Source of the DNA: Stereocaulon alpinum
Taxonomy: Eukaryota > Ascomycota > Lecanoromycetes > Lecanorales > Stereocaulaceae
Reading direction: 5' to 3'
NCBI GenBank assembly: GCA_018257865.1
Contig: JAEUBA010000003.1
Span: 744,001 to 808,000, forward strand
DNA length: 64,000 nt
Made by a program: the position numbers and the translations under genes. The notes beneath the pieces are model-generated. The model was given only the letters and a program-made list of their open reading frames with translations, did no database searches and had not been told where the DNA came from. This document shows, piece by piece, positions 22,007 to 30,944 of the stretch; positions within the stretch are counted from its first letter, which is position 1; every line of letters begins with the position of its first letter.

Positions 22007-23392
22007 ATGGCCATTGCGCCTATATTCAAGAAGGCCTATTGGTCTCTTGCCGTTGTTGGAGGTCTCTACTTTGTATATGTGACTCTTCTACTTAATGGCT
22101 GGGTCCAGCGGCAGTGAGTTGAGCATCTCAGATGTGCCGGGTCCGAAGAACTGACTTGTCAATAGGGCTCTCTATGTTCACAATCTACATACAGCTTGGT
22201 GGCAGAGCCCCAACAAGCCCGAGCAATTCGGATTCCTCAGTAGGTCTAACATTGCTCCAAAGGTGGTGCAGATCTGAATAATCCAGAAAATCAAGTTCGG
22301 CCATTCACTGTCGTTACGCCAGACGGAGAAGAGCTCTATGCCTGGCATACCCTACCCCTTTCAACTTATATTGAGAATGAGGATGCCTTGATCCGGGAGT
22401 CAGCGAGCTCCAAGGAAGATCCTCAAAGTCCTCTGGCTTTCAGACTGCTTGCTAAAGATCCCGAAAGCCGCCTGATCATCAATTGTAAGTAGTCTTCGAT
22501 GCGAAAACATTAGTATCCGTACTCACAACAGGCAGTCCATGGTAATGCGGGGACGGTGGCTCAAGGCTGGCGAACTGACACATATCGTGCATTGACTTCT
22601 GGACCGGTAGACAAGCTACATGTCGTGGCTGTAGACTATCGTGGTTTCGGATACTCTACAGGTAGTCCAGACGAGAAAGGCCTCATTATTGACGGCATTG
22701 CCACCGTGAAATGGGCTTTGGACGTGGCCAAGATCCCTCCAGAGAGGATCGTTCTTCTAGGTCAAAGCCTTGGAACTGCTGTTGCAACCGCAGTGGCCGA
22801 ACACTTCGTCATGAAGGAAGGCCTCGAGTTCAGGGGCCTTGTTCTTGTTGCAGGCTTCTCTGATTTGCCAACTTTGTTGATGACTTACGCCATTGGTGGC
22901 GTCATACCCATACTCTCGCCCCTAAGACCTTACCCCCGCCTACAGCAGTTCTTTGCTAAACGTATTCAAGAGACGTGGTTCTCAGCTACTAGATTGGCCA
23001 ACCTTGTGCGGAAGAGTAAAAACATCAACTTGAGCATCGTTCATTCTCAGAATGATTTTGAAATACTTTGGACTCACTCAGATACGTTATTCAGTGCCGC
23101 AGCAAATGCCACCAGCACCGGTGAACAGGGTCTTACGCAAAAGCAAATTGACTCACTTAAGGTCCACCAAGATTTGGGCGATTCAGGGTTCTCCAATTTG
23201 TGGATGACAGTGCAAGAAGATGGCGGTAGAAAATCCATCAGACAAGACGTTGTTCGCTATGGTGGTAAGTCTATGTTTACAGTAGTGTTTTGACACGAGC
23301 TCAAAGTTTGCGTAGGTCACAATCGTCTCGTCACCTATCCTGTGGTGGTGAAGGCTATAGCAAACATATTCCAAGGAGAAGACTCCAACTGA
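22007..23392 (+). CDS. Alpha/beta hydrolase, ABHD12/Bem46-like, membrane-anchored
   Basis: Five exons (22007-22113, 22166-22239, 22287-22484, 22536-23264, 23316-23392) give 394 residues. An N-terminal TM anchor (WSLAVVGGLYFVYVTLLL, about residues 11-30) precedes an alpha/beta-hydrolase fold. The oxyanion-loop motif HGNAGT is formed exactly at the third junction. VDYRGFGYSTGSPDE follows, then the nucleophile elbow GQSLG with the catalytic Ser. The acid is probably Asp in VHSQNDFEI, and the catalytic His is in YGGHNRLV, which is restored by the last splice. All donors are GTGAGT, GTAGGT or GTAAGT. The family includes lysophosphatidylserine and monoacylglycerol lipases (ABHD12) and fungal Bem46-type proteins; the substrate is not predictable here. 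The gene converges with a small minus-strand gene 40 bp downstream. Confidence 0.9.
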
Positions 23393-23432
23393 GAGCCCTG
23401 CTAAAACTTACAAGTTGCATAAGGACTACTCT

Positions 23433-23815
23433 TTATGAAGGTCCAAGACGAGCCCTTGACGAGGTAACGTCCGTGGCGTCGATACGAAGACTGCTGATCT
23501 GTTTGACGAAGCCATTCACATCTGATCCAGCGGACTTCTTCGATAAGGCAACTGGACTATGCCCAGTGCAAGAATGGTTGGAAGAACCATCATCTGGTAG
23601 CACGGCGGAAACATCGGCAATTCGGTCTACACGATCCAAAGCACTCTCCAAAGCACTCTCCAAGGTCAGAGCTTGAAAAGCTGACAGGAATCTGAAAGCT
23701 GGAATAGTGTTTAGCCTCCTACAGTCCCCCATAGAATCAAGCAGAAGAGGTAGCAAATCGGGAGGTGAATGCAAATCGGCCAAGTGACTTACCTCAACAA
23801 AGGACACGGTGGCAT
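23433..23815 (-). CDS. Small unknown protein (93 aa, two exons)
   Basis: ATG at 23815 starts a 23-bp first exon (MPPCPLL) that ends in a perfect GTAAGT donor. A 101-bp intron ends in CTTTCAG at 23692, and the second exon (23691-23433) continues RFLSAFQALTLESALESALD to the stop. The middle is helical, and a perfect 12-bp DNA repeat encodes the doubled ESAL unit. The C-terminal half is Ser-rich and polar. It sits tail-to-tail with the hydrolase gene and head-to-head with NMT1 about 200 bp away, a spacing that fits a genuine gene. I do not recognise the family. It could also be a non-coding transcript; the clean splice pair and kept frame are the main support. Confidence 0.45.
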
Positions 23816-24015
23816 CTCCTTACTTCGCTATTCAGTCACAGCTTAGACCGCATAGTATGAATGTCATTGATGGCGTAAACCTGTAAAAAATCCTGCAATT
23901 GCCATATCACTGTTGCAATGCTCTATCTATAAAGTTCATCCACCCAAACCGGTTAAGGTTCCCCACTTCCCCGCCAAAACTTGCACCATCAGAAATATCC
24001 CCATCCACGCCAACC

Positions 24016-25695
24016 ATGGTCGAAGAGTCAAAAGTCGTCGACCCCAAAATCGATGAAGAAGCTTCTAGGGATGCACTGAATGAATCAGCAAACGGCGCGA
24101 CAGACCTAGAGAGTGGCGATGAGGTCGAGACTCCCGGGCCTCAAGATGCAGACTCGGTAGCAGCAAATTCTGTAGGAAAGAAGAAGAAAAAGTCGAAGAA
24201 AGCAAAGCTCAAGAAGGTGCTAGGAGTTGGGAGCAAAGATGATGGAAATCAAGGTGCCTCGGGCAGCTCGTCGAACCCTATGAACAAGATGACGAGTGGC
24301 ATGGTGGAGCAGATCCTGACCATGAACCCATCACTGAAGGGGGAGATTTCTGGCAAGACCAAGGAGGAGCAGACAGAGGCTGTAAGGAAGATGGATGTAT
24401 CGGAACTCTTGACCGGTTTGGCAGTCGGAGGGAAGAACCAGAAGGACATGGCATCGTACAAGTTCTGGCAAACACAACCTGTCCCTCGATTCGACGAGAC
24501 TCAGGAGCAGACGGTAAAAGACGGCCCCATCAAAGTCATTGACCCAGATACTGTCCCAAAGGAACCCTCAAAAATGCACGATGGGTTCGAATGGGTGACA
24601 ATGGATCTTACGGATGAGAAAGAGCTGGAAGAGGTATACGAGCTGCTCACAGGCCATTACGTGGAGGACAACGAAGCCATGTTCCGCTTCAACTACTCCG
24701 TCTCTTTCCTCAATTGGGGACTTAAATCCCCTGGATGGCGAAAAGAATGGCACGTTGGGGTGCGTGCCACCAAGTCTCGCAAACTCGTCGCCTTCATCTC
24801 CGGCGTACCAGTCGCCCTACGTGTACGAGATACGACTTTGAAAAGCACGGAGATCAATTTCCTCTGTATACACAAGAAACTAAGAGCCAAGCGCCTTGCG
24901 CCTGTGCTCATTGCAGAGATCACCCGCCGCTGCTACACAGAGGGCATATTCCAAGCAATTTACACCGCAGGCATCGTGCTTCCCAAGCCAGTCAGTTCAT
25001 GTCGGTACTTCCATCGAAGTCTCGACTGGCTCAAACTTTACGAGGTTGGCTTTTCCCCTCTCCCCGCCAACTCTACGAAACCTCGACAGATCACAAAATA
25101 CCACCTCCCATCGCAAACATCCACGCCCGGTCTACGGGTAATGGAGCAGAAAGACGCCCCCGCTGTGCAAACGCTGTTGGAACGCTACTCAAAGCGCTTT
25201 GACATGGCACCGATCTTCGACATCGAGGAAATTGAACACTGGCTACTTCACGACGACAATCTGGCTGAGCAAGTTATTTGGACCTATGTCGTCGAAGACC
25301 CTAGCTCCAGAAAGATTACAGATTTCTTCTCTTTCTATTGTCTCGAATCATCTGTAATCGGCAATCGGAAACACGAGAATGTCAGAGCCGCATACCTGTT
25401 CTACTATGCCACGGAGACAGCCTTCATGCCAGGAGAAAAGGGACTGAAAGAGAGGCTTAATGCATTGATGAATGATGCGCTGATACTGGCTAAGAAGTTC
25501 AACTTCGATGTCTTTAATGCCTTGACTTTGCTGGACAATCCATTATTCCTTGAGCAGCAAAAATTCGGCGCTGGGGATGGGCAATTACACTATTATCTGT
25601 ACAATTACCGGACGTCGATCATTGCTGGTGGTGTGGATGCTAAGAATAATGTTGATGCTTCACAGAGGGGCGGCGTCGGTGTCGTGATGCTTTGA
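24016..25695 (+). CDS. NMT1: Glycylpeptide N-tetradecanoyltransferase (N-myristoyltransferase)
   Basis: This intronless gene encodes 559 residues. It transfers myristate from myristoyl-CoA to the N-terminal Gly of target proteins in the cytosol and is usually essential. The open frame extends further upstream, but the first ATG in a good context (ACCATGG) is at 24016. The N-terminus is charged with a Lys run (GKKKKKSKKAKLKK), the ribosome-binding region of NMTs. The catalytic domain shows YKFWQTQPVPRFDE, DGFEWVTMDLTD, FRFNYSVSFLNWGL, KLVAFISGVPVALRVR, EINFLCIHKKLRAKRLAPVL, ITRRCYTEGIFQAIYTAG and RSLDWLKLYEVGFS. The C-terminal half carries YYATET and FDVFNALTLLDN, and ends with FGAGDGQLHYYLYNYR and a short tail. 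The family normally ends at its last residues, which contribute the catalytic carboxylate; here a low-complexity extension of about 29 residues follows YNYR. Confidence 0.96.
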   Translation: MVEESKVVDPKIDEEASRDALNESANGATDLESGDEVETPGPQDADSVAANSVGKKKKKSKKAKLKKVLGVGSKDDGNQGASGSSSNPMNKMTSGMVEQILTMNPSLKGEISGKTKEEQTEAVRKMDVSELLTGLAVGGKNQKDMASYKFWQTQPVPRFDETQEQTVKDGPIKVIDPDTVPKEPSKMHDGFEWVTMDLTDEKELEEVYELLTGHYVEDNEAMFRFNYSVSFLNWGLKSPGWRKEWHVGVRATKSRKLVAFISGVPVALRVRDTTLKSTEINFLCIHKKLRAKRLAPVLIAEITRRCYTEGIFQAIYTAGIVLPKPVSSCRYFHRSLDWLKLYEVGFSPLPANSTKPRQITKYHLPSQTSTPGLRVMEQKDAPAVQTLLERYSKRFDMAPIFDIEEIEHWLLHDDNLAEQVIWTYVVEDPSSRKITDFFSFYCLESSVIGNRKHENVRAAYLFYYATETAFMPGEKGLKERLNALMNDALILAKKFNFDVFNALTLLDNPLFLEQQKFGAGDGQLHYYLYNYRTSIIAGGVDAKNNVDASQRGGVGVVML

Positions 25696-28172
25696 GCTCG
25701 CTGATGGGAGATATCATTATGCTTGGCGTCGAACGGATAGCGTGATGGTCGATGGCTAATGGGCTTGACCATGCGTGCATGGGCTACATTGAGGCGTGTG
25801 AGAATACTTCGATGCTCCTTAAGCAGACTCTGCGTTGTGCAGAAGAGACTTAGCTTAAGCAAGTTAGGAGCCATACTCAAGACGTTCAAAGAAAGACGGC
25901 CTTTCACAGTAATAGAAAATGTTACAGACCAATACACGATGCTAACCGTAACAGTGAATATGCCGCTTGATCTAGAAAGGGTCGCCGACATGGCAAACGA
26001 ACGCTCATTGGCATTTTATATCGTCGGATGGGTTGTGTCGTTTCCCACCAATGGACACATCTAAGACTCAAGTACCTCGATTACTGTCCAAGTTCTTAGC
26101 ACTGCCACGCCTGCTTTGGCACAGTTGACGCTTGATGGTCCACATTCTGGACACCCATTTCCGCGTGGAGCGCCCTTATCACGACGTTTGGCGCCTCTTT
26201 ATTCCCTTTCGCGACGTGCTGCCGTCTGTCCCCGTGGTAGTGAACAACCTTGAGAGACAGTGGAACAGTGTGAGATCGGATGTGAAATTGGCTTACTTAG
26301 TCATTGTGTATGATTGGTAGAAACACTATACTTATTGACGAGAGACTTGGCCACGATAGTACGGTCCTGTTTGCAAGATACGATTAGCGGCCTGATCTAC
26401 GAATCGCATACACCTCTTGGCAGCGATGCTTCTCCCGCCACCAATAGTGAGGAGGTTACCTGGTCACAGTGTTGGCCGCTTTCCAGTCGAGAAAAGGATC
26501 TGTTGTGCATGGTAGCAGTGCTGATCCTGCACGGTCTAGCGTTAATGATTCGAGGCAAAATGCCGAGCAATCTCTGCATGCCCAGGTTGTAGCCGAAGTC
26601 TTTCGGTCTTGTCTAATCCGTCTTGAGCAAAGCCACAATTTCGTCATCATCTTAGGGACCAGGGGACCGCGACTTTATAGACAGGGCCATAGCAAGGTAT
26701 GATTGGACGCAGTCTTAGCCTTATGCAAGCACTGCGAATTGCTTGGCGTTGAGAGGATTATCCCCAAACTCGCGTTGGTATGGCTACCATTCTCCTGCTT
26801 CGTATCATCTCAATTTATTCGCCGTCGATCAGAGCTTTCATCAAGCATCACTCTCCGTGCTCGCACACATCGTTAAACGAGTTTGTGGGGACGAATAGTC
26901 CAGGAAAGTCTGCCAATCTTGACGAGGCTGAGACTATTCGTCATTTTGGTCGCTGTGGAATCCCCAACCAACAGTTCTCACATTATTCCAGGTCGTCCAT
27001 ATCTCCGCATGTGAGTCTTTTGGAAGATCTGTCGCTGCTCTCTTCACTAGAAAGGGGCTCACTCAGGACTGAGTTACGGCCAATTGCATCTTCTCGCGCG
27101 GAATACCCCATTCGCATCCGACCCAAAACGGGTTCACTGGCGCTTCTCTGCAACATATCTTGCATCTTCCATTGCCGCTGAAATATTGCTGTAATTGACT
27201 TCGCTTGTTGGTGAATGGCTCGAATCTTAGGGCATTAGTGACGACTGGCTGCTTTTGATCTTTTTGTGTGGATTTCCGTATCTGACGGTTTATGTTCTAG
27301 CTAGACGCTACCTTGTGGTCGAGTGTTTTCTACAGCTTGCCCGTCTACCCCAGTCAGCTTACCAGATACCGCAGTGGACCGCGTATGTTCCCCATATCAA
27401 TTAATAGGAGTTTAACGCGATGCTCCGGGATTTCGGTGTTCATGGGAGCAGCCAGTGTTACGGTGTTGGGTTCAGTATCCCAACATAAACGTTCCCCACA
27501 AAATACGCAATTATGTACGTACAGAAATGAATTGCCGTTATCTGAGATAACACAGGAATGTTGGGAGAACGATAGGCTTCACACTGCTAGAATAAGTACT
27601 GGCTTGCGGAATCTGTAGAGCAGGGCACGCTGATAGCCTAGGAAACCCGCAAGGTAAATATCATTAACGGGTTATACTATCCAACAAATCCTTGCTGTCG
27701 AGTAGGGTATCAGAGCTTCCGATGCTCTCGATCATTATGATCATAATTGTACGAGCTCTGGTCATTTCATTTCGTGGTTTACTGATCTCGTGACGTTCAC
27801 CGTGTGCGTCAAATGCGCCCTCAATTGTGGCAAGAATCTGTCGAATGTTCACTATCCACCAGCTCCTTGACTCTCTCCATTCTTTTTCCATCCTGAAGTG
27901 CGCGACACGATTGAGGTTGAAATCCTAAATTTCGCTTGATCTTGCCGTCAAAAAAGTGACGAGATGGGATGGCAGAACAGTCGGCAGACCTTCCTCTCTT
28001 GAGCCAATGCCAAGACCAGCGAGATCGCATTTCAACTTCGAGATCTGTTCAATTGCAACTGCAGCATATCTTAGGTACACTGCAACTCAATTACATTGCC
28101 TAGACTCTACCCTATCCAGCCCAAGAAGCCTTCTTCTCAGGATCCATCAACCTAAACGAACCTGCCGCCACG
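25696..28172. other. Gene-poor 2.5-kb stretch
   Basis: No gene with a recognisable product was found between NMT1 and the FKBP gene. Frames of 60-133 codons occur on both strands (for example 26780-27181 plus and 27891-27664 minus) but lack motifs, consistent splice pairs or supporting neighbours. The sequence is not a simple repeat, and no inverted termini or RNA gene was recognised. Confidence 0.4.
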
Positions 28173-28717
28173 ATGCGCTTATCTGCCGTCCCCATCCTCG
28201 GCTTGCTCGCGCTGTTCAGTCCCCTCACCCTCTCCGCCGTAGTAGAGACCGAATACATGCTTCAAAAAGAATGCACGAGAAAAACACAAAGAGGCGATTC
28301 GGTACGTACCTACCAAAACCTCACTCCTCCTCAGCATCCCAATCATCACCACCCCATCTCCAAGCGCAGACCTCGTCCCCATACTCCCAACCCGCCCCAA
28401 AAAAAACCCTCAAACCCCACACTAACCCCCCTTCCCAGATCTCAGTCCACTACCGCGGCACCCTCCTCTCCGACGGCACCGAATTCGACGCCTCCTACAA
28501 CCGCGGCCAACCCCTAAGCTTTACGGTCGGCAAAGGACAAGTGATTAAAGGGTGGGATGAGGGCTTGTTGGATATGTGTATTGGGGATAAGAGGAAGTTG
28601 ACTATACCGCCGGAATTTGGGTATGGGGAGAGGGCGATGGGGCCGATTCCGGCGGGGAGTACGCTTGTTTTTGAGACGGAGTTGGTGGGGATTGAGGGGG
28701 TTAAGGATGAGTTGTGA
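28173..28717 (+). CDS. FKBP-type peptidyl-prolyl isomerase, ER-retained (FKBP2/Fpr2-like, KDEL)
   Basis: Two exons (28173-28301 and 28439-28717) give 135 residues. The first exon encodes a signal peptide (MRLSAVPILGLLALFSPLTL). The 137-bp intron has GTACGT and TTCCCAG ends, and its removal joins RGDS to ISVHYRGTLLSDGTEFDASY. The FKBP fold continues with LSFTVGKGQVIKGWDEGLLDMCIGD, ERKL-like RKLTIPPEFGYGERAMGPIP and STLVFETELVGIE. The rapamycin/FK506 pocket residues (Tyr, Phe-Asp, Val-Ile, Trp, Tyr) appear present. The protein ends in KDEL, an ER retrieval signal, so it should act as a proline isomerase or folding helper in the ER lumen. The second exon uses very G-rich synonymous codons toward its 3' end, and the first part is C-rich, a strong strand-composition switch within one gene. 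Confidence 0.93.
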
Positions 28718-28967
28718 AGAGGGGGGCATGGGGGTGGGGTTGGGAAACTTGTGGTGGTATGTGCGGTTTGATTGAATAAAGTGGACATTATAGATGGAGC
28801 GGGTTTTTTGGGTGTCGGACTGCCGTTAAAGGTATAGATGTAGCGCTATCTATGAATGGGTATATTGGGAAATGAAAAGCATGTCTATAATGCTGTGCGA
28901 TCTTCGCAAACGATTGTACCGGCTAGGCATGCTTCGTTCCATCATAGTCTCATTCATCATCGTTTCG

Positions 28968-29960
28968 TCAATCCATCTCCTCAAGGTCATTCAGTTCACT
29001 ACCTCCATCAGGCTTGTCCTCAGCCTCGCTAACCAGTATCCCAACCAAACACTCCCCCAACATATTCTCCCAACTAACCCAAGGATGCACCTCATTGAAT
29101 AACCTCTCCCCATCCTTCTCCTTCCCCGCCCCCCTCATCAACTGATCAACGCCCCCCGGATGGAATTTCATATATGGTGTCAGATTATAAACTTTCCCCT
29201 GCCACACACCCCACGCATCTTTCCCTTTTCTCCCAGTATGGTACTTTAGTAGAGATGGCGGGACACGTATGAGTTGTGGCGGAACGTCTTTGCCGCGCAG
29301 AAAAGTGGGCGTGGGAGGGTTGGCTATTAGGTGCGCCCAGTCAAGGGGTGAGTGGCCAGGATCTAGAAGGACCTTTTTCGAGGGGCGACTGGATGGCGAG
29401 AGGGTTGAGGTTGTGGGAGCCAGGGAGATGGTCGTTGGCGGGGCGAGGGAGCGAGAGGGTGAACCACGGAGGATTGATGCTGTTGATGGAGGTGGACGGA
29501 GGGCTGTGGATGGTTTGGGGGGTGTTTTGAATGTTGGTGGGGTTGGCGTTGGGCGTGATAGTGGCGACGTTAGGGTTGTGGGTGGTTGGTCGGGTTTCCG
29601 CTTGACGTTTGGGCCTGGGAGAGCTGGGGGTGCCATTATACTTGTTTTCGGTTGTTCCACTACATTTGCTTGAGGTGCTGGCTTCGTCTGTGGTATTGCA
29701 GCTGGCTGGAGAGCTTGAGGCGCATCTCCTGACACGGTGGGCGCATAGGCCTTCTCATCCTCTTCATCTAGCTGGAAGGTCGGTATTGAAGATCGCTCTT
29801 TCCCGTCTATGTTTTCTGTCTCGTTCTCGCGCTCTGTCTCTCTCTGAGTATGATATGTCCCTTCGTATATCTCTTTCTGTGTCCATGTTGCGGAGAGCCT
29901 GTATTTGTACAATACCACTGACAATGATACAACTAGTATACTTATTCCCAGAAAAACCAT
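28968..29960 (-). CDS. N-terminally anchored cytochrome b5-like heme-binding protein
   Basis: This single exon encodes 330 residues. The start MVFLGISILVVSLSVVLYKY is a TM anchor. A long disordered region rich in Pro, Ser and Thr (about residues 75-210) leads to a C-terminal cytochrome b5-like domain (about 215-315). That domain carries WGVWQGKVYNLTPYMKFHPGG with the axial heme-ligand His of HPGG, and a second His in NEVHPWVSWENMLG. The layout resembles the yeast Irc21 group and fungal b5-like oxidoreductase partners. The anchor is N-terminal, whereas classical microsomal cytochrome b5 is C-terminally anchored. It may donate electrons to a membrane enzyme, which is an inference. The gene is head-to-head with the next plus-strand gene (224 bp between starts). 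Confidence 0.85.
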   Translation of the reverse strand: MVFLGISILVVSLSVVLYKYRLSATWTQKEIYEGTYHTQRETERENETENIDGKERSSIPTFQLDEEDEKAYAPTVSGDAPQALQPAAIPQTKPAPQANVVEQPKTSIMAPPALPGPNVKRKPDQPPTTLTSPLSRPTPTPPTFKTPPKPSTALRPPPSTASILRGSPSRSLAPPTTISLAPTTSTLSPSSRPSKKVLLDPGHSPLDWAHLIANPPTPTFLRGKDVPPQLIRVPPSLLKYHTGRKGKDAWGVWQGKVYNLTPYMKFHPGGVDQLMRGAGKEKDGERLFNEVHPWVSWENMLGECLVGILVSEAEDKPDGGSELNDLEEMD

Positions 29961-30183
29961 AGCAGATCAAATCGGTCTCAAAGAGAGTAAACACCCGCTC
30001 ACAGAAGGCAGAGTGTTTCATTTAACACGAGTGAATCTAGCCTTGAAACCTATTGTCGCGTGAGACAAGGAACTCTGCCGCCGCCGCCAAGGCTCACAGC
30101 CGGGTAGCAAACGTAAATCTTCCTACTTAGGTACAAGGAAAGTCCGAGGGACGATATTCCAATCCTTGTAGACAACCACAGCC

Positions 30184-30656
30184 ATGATCCCACGAATACT
30201 ATTGCGGTCCTCACGACTACTTTTCCCCCGAACCTGCCATATCCCAACCCGCTCCCTCTCACATAGCCTCCGAGCCCACGCCTCAGTCCTCCACAAACCC
30301 ATCGCAACCCGCTCCTACGTCACCAAAACGCCTATCGACGAGAAGATAGAGGAGATCCAAGAGCTGTAAGACGCCCCTACCTGCCCCACGATTCAATTTC
30401 GCTGACACAAGTCCACAAAAGTTACGCAACAGCGAAAGACGAATTCGAAATAGCCTCCGAAGAAACGGATAAGAAAACCGTCTATGCAGCAGACGATAGA
30501 GCCGCGGCGCAGGAGGAATTGGCGAAGTTAAAAGAAGCTTTCGAGAGGGCGGTGGGCGAGGAGGGCGGAGACGAGATCAAGAGGAGGGTTGGAAATAGGG
30601 TTAGGGAATTGGAAAGTGCGGTGAAGGCTATGGAGGAGAGGGCTATGGAGGATTGA
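30184..30656 (+). CDS. Small mitochondrial-like coiled-coil protein (138 aa), unknown function
   Basis: Two exons (30184-30365 and 30422-30656) give 138 residues. The start MIPRILLRSSRLLFPRTCHI and the following Arg/Ser-rich, acid-free stretch to about residue 48 look like a mitochondrial presequence. The intron (GTAAGA..AAAAG, 56 bp) joins EKIEEIQEL to YATAKDEFEIASEE. The remainder is a charged helix likely to form a coiled coil (AAAQEELAKLKEAFERAV and RVRELESAVKAMEERAM). No family is recognised. Matrix location is inferred from the presequence-like composition. Confidence 0.7.
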
Positions 30657-30944
30657 GTCAACTCTGAGGTGGGTTGCAGGGGAAGCTAAGGGACACAGGG
30701 ATAATCGTGTTTACGTAAAGATCTGGATGACAATTTCGCCTGCGATACATCTGTACAAAGGGCGTTTGCATTGGTCTGGTGAAGACTGGATGGAAAGTAG
30801 GGCTGGAGTTGCTGAGGCGGCTATCTAAAGGTTTATGAGACTCTGAGGTTTGTTATTTGGATGGGCTGTGTACGGGGTGTAGATTAGACTTATTGGCGGA
30901 TGAAAGCAGCAAAGCTAGCAAGAGCTCGAGACATATTCGATCCT

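Noticed and set aside
26780..27181. 133-codon plus-strand frame in the 25.7-28.2-kb gap
   Set aside because: No homology-like motif, no splice partners, and no conserved neighbours; treated as chance.
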